From Pelagibius sp965227505 (GTDB lineage: Bacteria > Pseudomonadota > Alphaproteobacteria > Kiloniellales > Kiloniellaceae), in contig NZ_OZ245757.1 of assembly GCF_965227505.1 (NCBI RefSeq), positions 1,922,001 to 1,986,000 of the forward strand: a stretch of DNA of 64,000 bases, written 5' to 3'. Within the stretch, counting starts at the first letter, position 1, and each line of letters begins with the position of its first letter. The notes under the pieces are model-generated. The model ran no database searches. It had not been told where the DNA came from and was given only the letters and a program-made list of their open reading frames with translations. Positions 27,316 to 35,842 of the stretch are shown one piece after another. The translations under genes were made by a program, and so were the position numbers.

Positions 27316-28218
27316 TTGAATCATCCCACCAGTCCCCCCGATGCCGACGGCCGTCAGCCTTCGACGCTGTTCGACATCCTCCGGTCCTTTACCACCCTGG
27401 CGCGTACTCTGAATCTTTCGGAGACGGTCGAGATCCTTGGCGTTACCCGCCAGACGGTGCGCCGGCACATCCGCAGCCTGGAAGACATGAAGGGGATCAA
27501 ACTGCTGGAGTTGCGCAACAGGCGCTACTTCCTGACCGAAGCGGGGGAACAGCACCGCCGGGAAGCCGAGCATATCCTGGCCATGGCCGAAAGCTGGCTG
27601 TCGAACCGGAGCGTTCGCACGCGCGGCCTGAGTTCACTGGATCGGGTCAACTACCGGGATGCAAGCGGCTATTCTTTTCACGCCCAGCAGCACCACCTGA
27701 GCCGCATCTGGCACGATGGGCCGCCGATGCTGCGGCGCGGCTTCGAGGCCTGGTCGCGGGCGGAACTGCAGCTCGAGCACCCGGCGATGACGGAGATGAA
27801 GCCTTACCGCCTCGTCTATCGCCGCCGGGAAGATGCCTGGCTCTGCGTGGAGATCGGCGAGAAATCCTCTTATGCCACCTGGCTTGGCTGGGAGTGGGCC
27901 AAGAGCGCGATCGGCCGGTTCTCCCAGGAAGATCCGGCGGGCACAGACTTCGACAGCTTCATGTCGCAGGCCTACCCGAAGGTCTTCGAGGATGGCAGCG
28001 CTCGCTTGGACCACATCTGCGGCAAGATCCCGCGCACCCGCAACGGGCCCGCAATTCCGGTCCGTTTCCAGCGTCTTCTCCTGGGCTGCGTCTTTCCCGA
28101 CGGCGAGCCTGCGCTGACGCTTTTCGTGGCGCGCACGAACACCATCTCGATTTCCGACCTCAACCTGGAGGAACTGCCGGAAATGGATGAGGACCTCCTA
28201 ATGGAGTACGAGATTTAG
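27316..28218 (+). CDS. LysR-type HTH protein with unknown C-terminal domain
   Basis: A 300-residue protein. Residues 15-80 resemble the LysR winged helix (TLARTLNLSETVEILGVTRQTVRRHIRSLED, then ELRNRRYFLTEAGEQHRREAEHIL). The remaining 220 residues do not look like the LysR effector domain. Instead there is a Trp/Tyr-rich domain (DASGYSFHAQQHHLSRIWHD, PYRLVYRRREDAWLCVEIG, YATWLGWEWAKSAIGRF) and an acidic tail (EELPEMDEDLLMEYEI). The start is a TTG; no nearer ATG keeps the HTH intact, so the exact start is uncertain. The unknown gene at 28339 follows on the same strand. I do not recognise the C-terminal domain. Confidence 0.7.
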   Translation: MNHPTSPPDADGRQPSTLFDILRSFTTLARTLNLSETVEILGVTRQTVRRHIRSLEDMKGIKLLELRNRRYFLTEAGEQHRREAEHILAMAESWLSNRSVRTRGLSSLDRVNYRDASGYSFHAQQHHLSRIWHDGPPMLRRGFEAWSRAELQLEHPAMTEMKPYRLVYRRREDAWLCVEIGEKSSYATWLGWEWAKSAIGRFSQEDPAGTDFDSFMSQAYPKVFEDGSARLDHICGKIPRTRNGPAIPVRFQRLLLGCVFPDGEPALTLFVARTNTISISDLNLEELPEMDEDLLMEYEI

Positions 28219-28338
28219 TAGGCTCTCACCCAGGCGCCACAGGCCCAGAGTGCAATCTTCACCTAGCTTCTAACCCAACGGGCATAAATACCGCTAACCT
28301 CTGTCTTCGTACCCAAGCGAAGGCAAAGGAGCCTCAGT

Positions 28339-29106
28339 ATGCCCGCAGATCGTCTGTTTTCCGAAATCCAGTTCGTCAGCGCGATCACCGAAATCGCCGC
28401 GCGCAACGCCATCGAGATCGAAATCAGCTCGGATTTCGATGAATTCCGCGATCTGCGACAGCAGCAGAGCGACCGGCCTCCGCTATCGCCGATCTTCGAT
28501 CCCGCGATTTCCGACCTGGGGCCCAGAAATGCCTTTTGGATCAAGGGCTCCAACGGCAAGGGCGACATCGTCCACACCCAGGCCATGCGGCTCAACGATC
28601 TGACCGGCTGCAGTCTGGAAGAACATCTGCACCAACGCCGCTTCGCCTATGTGCCGCCGGGGGTGGCGGTCGATGCGGACCGGTCCAGCTTCGGCGCGGC
28701 TCCGGCCTCTCAATTCATCACCGGCAGCGTCTGCTATCACGGCGAACTCTGGCTGAAGGGCGGCAACAACGGGCTGCGCGGCGGCGGGATGACGGCCGTG
28801 CTGCCGCGTCTCGCCCTCGCCCTGGCGCTGCTCGAATGGTCGCCGGACTACATTTTTGGCCTCGTCCCTCCCCTGGCGGCCTGCAAGGGTCTGGCCGCGC
28901 GCGAGGGCTATATGCATCTCGCCCCCGGTGGGATCATCTGGCATCCCCAGGATGGCGAGGAGGCTTTCGAGGAATGGCTTGTCTGGATGAGCCGCGAGGA
29001 CCTTCAGCACGTCATGCGCTTCTCGCCGCTCGGGCTCTACGAAAAGCTCGACCGCAAGAGCAAGAAGCGGCAGGTCTTCGCCGAGCGGGTCGCCGTGGCG
29101 GCATGA
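28339..29106 (+). CDS. Unknown cytoplasmic protein paired with the HTH gene
   Basis: A 255-residue protein without signal peptide or membrane helices. It has an acidic helical N-terminus (ITEIAARNAIEIEISSDFDEF), a central part with GPRNAFWIKGSNGKGDIVHTQAMRLNDL, then CYHGELWLKGGNNGLRGGGMTA, and a C-terminus ending in basic residues. IKGSNGKGDIVHTQ and the Gly-rich GGNNGLRGGG loops look like binding turns but match no family I know. The SD AAGGAG lies 9 bases before the ATG. The gene follows the HTH gene by 120 bases and is probably functionally linked to it. Confidence 0.7.
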   Translation: MPADRLFSEIQFVSAITEIAARNAIEIEISSDFDEFRDLRQQQSDRPPLSPIFDPAISDLGPRNAFWIKGSNGKGDIVHTQAMRLNDLTGCSLEEHLHQRRFAYVPPGVAVDADRSSFGAAPASQFITGSVCYHGELWLKGGNNGLRGGGMTAVLPRLALALALLEWSPDYIFGLVPPLAACKGLAAREGYMHLAPGGIIWHPQDGEEAFEEWLVWMSREDLQHVMRFSPLGLYEKLDRKSKKRQVFAERVAVAA

Positions 29107-29139
29107 CCGGCAGGCACAGGCAATCGGAGGCAGGCCAGT

Positions 29140-29210
29140 CACAGGGCCGGTGACAGGGCCGGTGACAGGGCCGGTGACAGGGCCGTTTACAGGACCGGTG
29201 ACAGGGCCGG
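29140..29210. repeat. 12-bp minisatellite after the unknown gene
   Basis: Six consecutive copies of GACAGGGCCGGT (two with one or two changes). It occupies the spacer between the unknown gene at 28339 and the convergent ClC gene. No terminator-like stem with a T run is seen here, so the repeat may contribute to transcript ending. Confidence 0.8.
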
Positions 29211-29276
29211 AGCTTGGGCCGCCGGTGCGCCGGCGCCAGGGATCGGCGCTGGGGACCGGTGGGACCGCGGGTGCGG

Positions 29277-31094
29277 TCAGGCCTTGTAGCGGCGCCGGCT
29301 GGAGGTAGCCTCCCCCCGCTCTTCGGCGCGCGCCGTGTCCAGGGCCCGCTGATAGGCCAGCATCACCTCGTGCTCATGTGCCAGGCCGCGCATGAGCATG
29401 GACTGCTTGTCGGCGACCACGGGCACATGAGGCTCACCGGTAAGGTTGTAGACCTTCACAGCGGCCTCCAAATGATCGCCGATCTGCAGCACCGCCGGCA
29501 CCGCACGGGCGACGTCGGCTGCGGTCAGCTCTGAATCGTGGCTGGTGTCGAAGGCGGCTTCGTGCAGATCGGCATAGGTGATCACGCCGCAGAGCTTCTC
29601 CTCCGCGCCGATGACGAAGAGCTCGCCCCAGGGGGCGGACTGCAGCTTCAGACGCACCTCGGCGATCGGCGTGTCGAGACCGACGGAGGAGAAGCGGTTG
29701 TCCATGACCGAAGAGATCTTGATGCGGCGCATCAGCCCGGTCTGATGTCCGCCACGCACGGAAACGCCGCGCCGCTCGAGCTGCCAGACAAAGAATGAGC
29801 GCCCATGCACCTGCTGCGTCACGACGGAGGCGATGACCGTCGCCAGCATCACGGCTATCGTCAGTTCGTAGTCGTTGGTCAGTTCGAAGATCATCAGAAT
29901 GGTCGAGATCGGCGCACCGAGCACGGCGCCGGTGACCGCCCCCATGCCGATCATGGTGTAGGCGCCGTGCCCGGACGACAGATCGGGGAAAGCCTGGGTG
30001 GCGATGACGCCGAAGGCACCGCCGACCATGGCGCCGATGAAGAGCGAGGGCGAAAAGACGCCACCGGCGAAGCCGCTGCCCAGGCAGATCGCGGTGGCCG
30101 CCGTCTTGGCGACGATCAGGGCGAAGAGCAGCCACAGAGGATAGAGATCCGAAAGGGCCGCATCCGTCGCTTCGTAGCCGACGCCCACCACCTGGGGAAA
30201 CGCCAGCGCGATCGCGCCCAGCAGCAGGCCGCCGAAGGCGGGGGCCGACCAACTGGGAATCGGCAGCTTGGCGACCACATCCTCGGTGAACATGATCGAG
30301 CGCATGAAAATGATCGCCGCGGCGGCAGAGACGAGGCCCAGCAGGGCGAAGGCCGGAAACTCCCAGAACGACACGATCAGCCAGTTTTCCGGCAGGATAA
30401 AGGCCGGAAAGTCGCCGTAGTGAGCGCGGCTGATCAGAGTCCCGGTGACCGAGGCGATGACGATGGGCGCAAAGGCCGACAGGGCATAGTGGCCGACCAC
30501 CACCTCCAGGGCGAAGAAGGCGCCGGCGATGGGCGCGTTGAACGAGGCCGCGACCCCGGCGGCAACGCCGCAGCCGAGCAGGGTGCGGGCCAGCACCCGG
30601 CCGAGATGCAGACGCTTGGCCAGCCATGACCCAAGGGAAGCGCCGAGGTGCACCACCGGGCCTTCGCGGCCGACCGATGCCCCGACACCGATGGAGGCGG
30701 CGCTGGCGATGGCGGCGCGGATTCCGGTGGTCAGCGACATCCGCCCGTCCAGCAGCGCCGAGGCCTCGATCACGTGAGGCACCCCTTGAGGCCTGCCATC
30801 CGGCAGCGTGTAGCGGATGAAAAGGCCGACGGCGAGACCGCCCAGGGTGGGAACCACGAGAACCTGCCACCACGGCAGCTTTCCGATTTCCGTGGCCACC
30901 GCCTCGCTGCTGAAGCCGTAGACCAGCCACTGGATGCCGCCGATCGCATCCCGAAACGCAATCGCCGCCCCGCCGGCGGCGGCCCCGATCACCACGGCAA
31001 GCACCGACAGAACGACCTGGTCGTTGCGGCCGAAGCGGCGCAGGGGGATGACGACACGCTTGCGGAGGACGCGCGACGGCCTCATGGCGCACAA
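29277..31094 (-). CDS. ClC-type chloride channel/antiporter with C-terminal CBS domains
   Basis: A 605-residue membrane protein. The ClC core shows GVGASVGREGPVVHLGA (selectivity and gating Glu in GREGP) and the GSGFAGGVFSPSLFIGA loop (GxFxP). About eleven to twelve hydrophobic helices end near residue 430. Two CBS units follow (SSVMDNRFSSVGLDTPIAEV, LFVIGAEEKLCGVITYADLH, then a second VPVVADKQSMLMRGLAH), which sense nucleotides in related proteins. The presence of the gating Glu supports a Cl-/H+ antiporter type rather than a passive channel. The start may also be the Met at 31085. It stands alone, convergent with the minisatellite. Confidence 0.92.
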   Translation of the reverse strand: MCAMRPSRVLRKRVVIPLRRFGRNDQVVLSVLAVVIGAAAGGAAIAFRDAIGGIQWLVYGFSSEAVATEIGKLPWWQVLVVPTLGGLAVGLFIRYTLPDGRPQGVPHVIEASALLDGRMSLTTGIRAAIASAASIGVGASVGREGPVVHLGASLGSWLAKRLHLGRVLARTLLGCGVAAGVAASFNAPIAGAFFALEVVVGHYALSAFAPIVIASVTGTLISRAHYGDFPAFILPENWLIVSFWEFPAFALLGLVSAAAAIIFMRSIMFTEDVVAKLPIPSWSAPAFGGLLLGAIALAFPQVVGVGYEATDAALSDLYPLWLLFALIVAKTAATAICLGSGFAGGVFSPSLFIGAMVGGAFGVIATQAFPDLSSGHGAYTMIGMGAVTGAVLGAPISTILMIFELTNDYELTIAVMLATVIASVVTQQVHGRSFFVWQLERRGVSVRGGHQTGLMRRIKISSVMDNRFSSVGLDTPIAEVRLKLQSAPWGELFVIGAEEKLCGVITYADLHEAAFDTSHDSELTAADVARAVPAVLQIGDHLEAAVKVYNLTGEPHVPVVADKQSMLMRGLAHEHEVMLAYQRALDTARAEERGEATSSRRRYKA

Positions 31095-31457
31095 CGCCTG
31101 CCGCGCCGCGGTCTGCAGGCGCCGTCCTTGCCGCTGCCAGGCAGGCAGGGCGCCGTCATCTCTGTCCTGCCCTCATGTCTGTCCCACAGTACGCTTCGCC
31201 CGGGAAATCCGTCAGCGCGCACCCGCCGACCGTGGAACTATAGTCGGCAAAGCCGGACCATGTCGTTAACCTTCGGCAATTACCCACGGCCATGCCCCGG
31301 CGTCTCGCAACCCGGCGTCTCGCAAAGACGTGACCACCAGGCCCGGACAGCGGACGCCGCCGGGCTTTCCTCCGCCCGCGCTGAAACCCACATAAGAAAA
31401 GCTGGAAAGCTGCGCCGGCTCCGGCATTCAGATGTCCGAATCTCGAGGAGGAGCACA
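31095..31457. other. 363-bp divergent spacer with a 15-bp tandem duplication
   Basis: No coding gene is convincing between the ClC gene and the dioxygenase. CCCGGCGTCTCGCAA occurs twice in perfect tandem at 31296-31310 and 31311-31325. Promoters for both divergent genes must be here, but I cannot fix their elements. Confidence 0.6.
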
Positions 31458-32114
31458 ATGAACAAGCTGACGAGCCTGTCCCGAAGGCGCGCGCTGGGCG
31501 TCGCCCTGGGTGCAGGGCTTGGCTTCGCCGGCTCCAAAAGGCTCACCGCTGCGGCCACGGTCCTGACCCCACAGCAGAGTGCCGGCCCGTTTTATCCTCC
31601 ACGCCTGCCCGCCGACTCCGATTTCGACCTCACCCGGGTAGAGGGCCGCAGCGCCCGCGCCGCGGGAACGGTGGTCGAGGTCGTCGGGCGGGTGAGCGAC
31701 GAAGCCGGGCGCCCCCTGGCCGGCGGCCGGGTGGAAATCTGGCAGTGTGACGCTTTCGGTTTCTACCACCACCCGCGCGACCGCGGCGGCCGCGCCGACC
31801 CGAACTTTCAGGGTTTCGGACGCGTGACCCTGGGCGCCGAAGGGCTCTACCGCTTCACCACCATCCAGCCCGTCGCCTATCCGGGGCGCACGCCGCACAT
31901 CCACTTCGCCGTTTCCGGGCCGGGGGTCGAGCGCCTGACAACCCAGATGTACCTGGCCGGCGAGCCGCTGAACGCCCGCGACTTCCTCTACAACGCCATC
32001 CGCGACCCGGCTGCGCGGGCCAGCGTGACCGTCGCCTTCGAAGAAGGGCCGGAGGGCGGGCCACCACGCGGCCGCTTCGATCTGGTGTTGGGGCGTAGCC
32101 TGCAGACGCAGTAG
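31458..32114 (+). CDS. Secreted intradiol ring-cleavage dioxygenase
   Basis: A 218-residue protein with a twin-arginine signal (SRRRALGVALGAGLGFAG, residues 8-25). The catalytic domain resembles protocatechuate 3,4-dioxygenase: VEIWQCDAFGFYHHP holds the first Fe-ligand Tyr, and AYPGRTPHIHF holds the second Tyr and both His ligands. So all four iron ligands are present. DPNFQGFGR is the usual loop before them. Export is unusual for the canonical intracellular enzyme but is known for the TAT-linked family members. GGAGGAGCAC is the ribosome site. No catechol pathway genes are adjacent, so the aromatic substrate is unknown. Confidence 0.88.
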   Translation: MNKLTSLSRRRALGVALGAGLGFAGSKRLTAAATVLTPQQSAGPFYPPRLPADSDFDLTRVEGRSARAAGTVVEVVGRVSDEAGRPLAGGRVEIWQCDAFGFYHHPRDRGGRADPNFQGFGRVTLGAEGLYRFTTIQPVAYPGRTPHIHFAVSGPGVERLTTQMYLAGEPLNARDFLYNAIRDPAARASVTVAFEEGPEGGPPRGRFDLVLGRSLQTQ

Positions 32115-32169
32115 CGGCGGAGGCCCTGCAGACCCACGGGTCCACCCAGCGGCGCACTCGCCGGCACGC

Positions 32170-32691
32170 TCAGTTGCAGCGGCCGATCGAGCCCTCCGCG
32201 CAGACCCTTTCTCCATCCGTCCAGGTGACGCCGCTCAGATCGGCCTGCGCCAGATCGGCGCCTTCCAGCCTGGCGTCGGTCAGGTCGGCCCCCCGCAGGT
32301 TGGCCCGGAACAGCCGCGCCCGCCGGAGATCGGCGGCGGTCAGGTTCGCATCGCTAAGGTCCGCCTTGGTGAGGTCGGCTTCCTGCAGGTTGGCCTCCAC
32401 GAAGCTGGCTTCGCTCAGGGTCGCATTGACGAACTTGGCGCGAAACGCGCTGACGTTGTCGAGCACCGTGGCGCTCAGATCTGCGCGGAAAAAGCTGGCA
32501 TCGCGCAGTTCCGCCGCGGTCAGGTCCACGGCATTGAGCGGCAAGCGATCAAAGACGCAGCGGCGCCAATTCACCTCCGGCCCCGGGGGGTCGGTGCAGG
32601 CTGCTATCGCTTCGGATACAGGCCCCAGGAAAAAGAAGGCCAGGGTCAGGAAAAGAGCGCGGACAGAAATCATGGGCGTAAGCTTCACCAT
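32170..32691 (-). CDS. Secreted pentapeptide-repeat protein
   Basis: A 173-residue exported protein. A signal peptide covers residues 1-30 (LFLTLAFFFLGPVSEAIA|AC). Most of the mature part is a run of A(D/N)LXX pentapeptides (ANLQEADLTKADLSDANLTA, ADLRRARLFRANLRGADLTD), about 16-18 units, giving a right-handed quadrilateral beta helix. Two Cys pairs at the ends (C32 and CVF; VCAEGSIGRC) could form disulphides that cap the helix. The start may be the Met at residue 7 (32673). The function of periplasmic pentapeptide proteins is unknown. Confidence 0.85.
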   Translation of the reverse strand: MVKLTPMISVRALFLTLAFFFLGPVSEAIAACTDPPGPEVNWRRCVFDRLPLNAVDLTAAELRDASFFRADLSATVLDNVSAFRAKFVNATLSEASFVEANLQEADLTKADLSDANLTAADLRRARLFRANLRGADLTDARLEGADLAQADLSGVTWTDGERVCAEGSIGRCN

Positions 32692-32731
32692 CGCGGAGGC
32701 GAAAGGGCAACGGAAAATTTTCCGAAGCCGA

Positions 32732-33220
32732 TCACAGAGCCGGGAGGGCCGGCTTCTCGATCAGCCGCCCCGCCTCCGCCGGCAGGGGGAGTGCCTGGTG
32801 GGCCGCCAGAACGCTGGCCAGGCGCCCGCGGACGCCTTCCGGCATCAGCGCCACCCGCCGGTGATTGAGATCGACATAAAGGCTCAGGCTTTCCATGGTC
32901 GCAGCCAGAAACCCCTCTTCCGCGTGATACATTCTGTTGAAGAAGCGGAGGCGTTTGTCGTCGAAGCCCAGGAGTTGGCTGGTGATCCGCAGACCGTCGC
33001 CCTCGGCCACCTCTCGCTGGTAAGTCAGTCGGATGTCGGCGGCAAACGTGGAGCCGCCGCAGGCCTCGCGGTGGGCGGCGTCAAGCCCGAGATAGTCGAG
33101 AAACGCATCGGTCGCGTGGTCAAAGGCCAGAAGATAGTAGGCAACGTTCATATGTCCGTTGTAATCGATCCATTCCGGAAGGACCTCGCCGCGATAGCGG
33201 TCGAAGGGTGACTCGATCAT
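32732..33220 (-). CDS. Hotdog-fold acyl-CoA thioesterase
   Basis: A 162-residue single hotdog domain. EWIDYNGHMNVAYYLLAFDHATD is the 4HBT-type active-site region; the DYNGHMN motif also occurs in thioesterases linked to carnitine dehydrogenase (betainyl-CoA thioesterase-like). It is followed by the hotdog core strand RLTYQREVAEGDGLRITSQL. It would release a free acid from an acyl-CoA in the cytoplasm. No carnitine genes are adjacent, so the substrate is open. The ATG at 33220 has AGGGG-like sequence upstream. Confidence 0.85.
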   Translation of the reverse strand: MIESPFDRYRGEVLPEWIDYNGHMNVAYYLLAFDHATDAFLDYLGLDAAHREACGGSTFAADIRLTYQREVAEGDGLRITSQLLGFDDKRLRFFNRMYHAEEGFLAATMESLSLYVDLNHRRVALMPEGVRGRLASVLAAHQALPLPAEAGRLIEKPALPAL

Positions 33221-33525
33221 TCCCCCGCTTCTCCTCGATCATCTGGCCGCCCGCCATGGGACATCCTGTCGCAGCCGAAGGCCCGGCGCGCGCCCCGACC
33301 GTTGTCGTCATCGGGATCGACCGGAGATGGGGGCCGACCACGGATGGGGATCGGCCGGCAATCGCCGGTTACGCGTGACAGCGCGCCAGAACATAGATCA
33401 TTGGCCCGGCGCCTCAAAGCCGTTAGCGTTCCAGCCCTCGTGCCCGGGACAGGGGGCGCCGTCACGCAGCGGGCCCGGTCTGGGCGAAGGATGGCCGGGC
33501 AGAACATGGGCGTGCAAGAGAACGA

Positions 33526-34488
33526 ATGAGCAGAGTCCTGGCGTTTCTCGGCGGCCACGCCACCTGGGTGCTGTTCCTGGGCGTCTTTCTCGGGCTGGCC
33601 CTGCCGGGCCTGGCCGAGCTTGCCCGTCCGCTGCTGGCGCCGGCCGTGGCCGTTCTGTTGACCGCGACGCTGGTGCGGGTGGACTGGCAGGTCATGATGA
33701 TGCATGCCCGCCGCCCCTGGGTAACGGGCCTGGTGACGGCCTGGCTGTTGCTGGGCTGCCCGTTGTTGATGACGGCGCTTCTGGCGCTGTCGCCGCTGCC
33801 GTCGAGCCTGTTCATGGCGCTGGTCCTCATGGCGGCCGCGCCGCCGATCCTCAGCGCGGCGCCGATTGCGCTGATGCTCGGGCTGGATGGGGCGCTGGCC
33901 GTGGTCGTCGGACTGACCGCCACCCTCCTCACGCCGCTGACGGTTCCTCCGCTGGCCCTGGCGCTTCTGGGCCTGACTCTCGATATCGGCGTCGTCGACT
34001 TCATGCTGCGTCTCTCGGCGATCATCGCCGGCTCTTTCCTGGCCGCCTTTGCCATCCGCCGCATCCTGGGCGGCGAGCGTCTGACCCGGATCGCGGGCCA
34101 CATCGACGGGCTGGTCGTGGTCGTGATGCTGGTCTTCGCCGTGGCCATCATGGACGGCGTGACCGAGACGCTGCTGCGGGATCCGGCAACCGTCGGCCTT
34201 TGGCTCCTGGCCGCCTTCATCGCCAACCCTGCCTTGCAACTGCTCGGCACACTCGCTTTCTGTTGGCTGGGCCGCCGCGCGGCGCTGACGGTGGGGCTGG
34301 TCTCCGGCAATTGCAACATGGGCCTGCTGCTCGCCGCCTTCCCGCCGGGAACCGACTTCGGCATCGTCCTCTACTTCGCTGTCGCGCAGTTGCCGATGTA
34401 CATGTTGCCGGCCTTGCTGGCGCCCCTTTACCGACGGGTCCTGGGTCCGCCGGAAGGCCCCAAGAGCAGCTCGGTCAAGACCGGCTAG
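33526..34488 (+). CDS. BASS/SBF-family (bile acid:sodium symporter-like) transporter
   Basis: A 320-residue membrane protein with about nine to ten hydrophobic segments (WVLFLGVFLGLALPGLAELA, LLAPAVAVLLTATLVRVDWQ, LVVVVMLVFAVAIMDG). The APPILSAAPIALMLGLDGAL region matches the SBF core helix with the central unwound site, and GNCNMGLLLAAF matches the repeat-2 core. Members import bile acids, pantoate, keto acids or other organic anions with sodium. The ligand here is unknown. The ATG is preceded by CAAGAGAACGA, a weak ribosome site. Confidence 0.8.
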   Translation: MSRVLAFLGGHATWVLFLGVFLGLALPGLAELARPLLAPAVAVLLTATLVRVDWQVMMMHARRPWVTGLVTAWLLLGCPLLMTALLALSPLPSSLFMALVLMAAAPPILSAAPIALMLGLDGALAVVVGLTATLLTPLTVPPLALALLGLTLDIGVVDFMLRLSAIIAGSFLAAFAIRRILGGERLTRIAGHIDGLVVVVMLVFAVAIMDGVTETLLRDPATVGLWLLAAFIANPALQLLGTLAFCWLGRRAALTVGLVSGNCNMGLLLAAFPPGTDFGIVLYFAVAQLPMYMLPALLAPLYRRVLGPPEGPKSSSVKTG

Positions 34489-34893
34489 CATCCCGTCGCG
34501 GGATCGCGAAAACCGCAGCGGAATGCCGGGTTTCGGCTGCTCCGACCGTGCAGGCGATGGTTGCGGCATTTCTGCAACAGTGATGCAAAGCGACGACAGT
34601 GTTGAAGGTGTAACCCCTAGTCTTTCCCGGCGCTCTATGATACGGGAAATCGTTGGTTTGGCCTGTCCCGTTAACTGGGCAAAGCGGCAGTTTCCTAAGG
34701 GTTCGTTAACTGACATTTGTCACGTTCAACGGATTCTTCGACCGATAGGGTTCGGTGTCCTGAGGGTTCGGGCTCTGCGTTGGACTGGCATCATGGAGCG
34801 TTTGCATCGGTGCATTGCCGAGCGAACTCATGTTTGACCGGGCAGAGGCCTCGGGCGGCTGAAAGCCAGATTTTTGGGTTTGTTTTCGGGGGT
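34489..34893. other. 405-bp promoter spacer upstream of mlaA
   Basis: AT-richer DNA without a convincing gene. GTTAACTG occurs twice (34672-34679, 34707-34714). Promoter signals of mlaA are expected here. A possible 104-residue reading frame has no usable ribosome site and no family resemblance. Confidence 0.6.
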
Positions 34894-35838
34894 ATGGTGA
34901 TCTCTTCGGTTCCGCAAGCTTTGCGTTCTCTTCTCGCCTGTTTCGTTTTAACCGTCGCTCTGGGAGCCTGCGCCACCGCGCCCGGGCCCGCAGCAACCGG
35001 CGCCGGCGGGCCCGCTGCCGCCACCGAAGTCGCCAATCGGCAGGTCGAGGGCGAAGCAACCGGCGGGCGCGCGATCCCCGAGCAGGTCGCCCAGGCGGCA
35101 TCCGACGACTGGGCGCAGAGCGATGCCGACGATTTCGGCCCCGAGCCGGACGACAATGATCCCCTCGAGATTCCCAACCGCATGTTCTTCGCTTTCAACG
35201 AAGCGCTGGATTTCGCGGTAATCCGCCCGGTCGCCGTGACCTATCGCTTCATCGTTCCCAGCGGCGTGCGCAATTCGGTGCGCAACTTCCTGCGCAACCT
35301 GCGCAGCCCCGTGATCCTGGCCAACGATCTGCTGCAGGGCGATCTGGAAAGGGCCGAAACCACGGCCGCCCGCTTCTTCATCAACTCGACCCTCGGGCTG
35401 CTGGGGCTTTTCGATATCGCCGCCGACTCCGGCTACCCCTATCACAGCGAGGACTTCGGCCAGACGCTGGGCACCTATGGCGCCGGCGAGGGCTTCTATC
35501 TGGTGCTGCCGATCCTCGGCCCCTCTTCCGTGCGCGACGCCGGCGGGCTCGTCGTCGACACGCTGATCGATCCGCTGACCTATATCGCGCCCGAAGGCGT
35601 CGGCGTGGCCCGCGCCGTGACCACCGGCGTCGACCTGCGGTCGCGCACCATCGACGAACTGGACGAGCTGAAGCGCGACTCGCTCGACTTCTATGCACGC
35701 ATTCGCTCGCTCTATCGGCAGAACCGGGAAAGCGAGATCAACAACGGCGCACCGCCTGCCGACGCGCCGGAGTTTTCGGAACTGCCCGAGGAGGGGGTTT
35801 CCTCCGGTACCGACCAGAGCAGCGCGGTGGTAGACTGA
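34894..35838 (+). CDS. mlaA: MlaA/VacJ outer-membrane lipoprotein
   Basis: A 314-residue lipoprotein. The signal ends in the lipobox LGAC (Cys at about residue 26). The MlaA domain shows NDPLEIPNRMFFAFNEALD, RNFLRNLRSPVILANDLLQG, ARFFINSTLGLLGLFDIA, DFGQTLGTYGAGEGFYLVLP and GPSSVRDAGGLVVDTLIDPL, all classic. MlaA removes phospholipids from the outer leaflet and hands them to MlaC. mlaC follows 4 bases later, but the MlaFEDB transporter is not in the window. The C-terminal 50 residues form an acidic, disordered tail. The ATG choice is supported by the signal peptide; a GTG at 34897 is an alternative. Confidence 0.92.
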   Translation: MVISSVPQALRSLLACFVLTVALGACATAPGPAATGAGGPAAATEVANRQVEGEATGGRAIPEQVAQAASDDWAQSDADDFGPEPDDNDPLEIPNRMFFAFNEALDFAVIRPVAVTYRFIVPSGVRNSVRNFLRNLRSPVILANDLLQGDLERAETTAARFFINSTLGLLGLFDIAADSGYPYHSEDFGQTLGTYGAGEGFYLVLPILGPSSVRDAGGLVVDTLIDPLTYIAPEGVGVARAVTTGVDLRSRTIDELDELKRDSLDFYARIRSLYRQNRESEINNGAPPADAPEFSELPEEGVSSGTDQSSAVVD

Positions 35839-35842
35839 AACC

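Noticed and set aside
30648..31400. Upstream extension of the dioxygenase reading frame
   Set aside because: It is antisense to the ClC gene; the TAT signal and GGAGGAG site fix the start at 31458.
34523..34837. A 104-residue protein upstream of mlaA
   Set aside because: No ribosome site, no family resemblance, irregular codon use; treated as promoter spacer.
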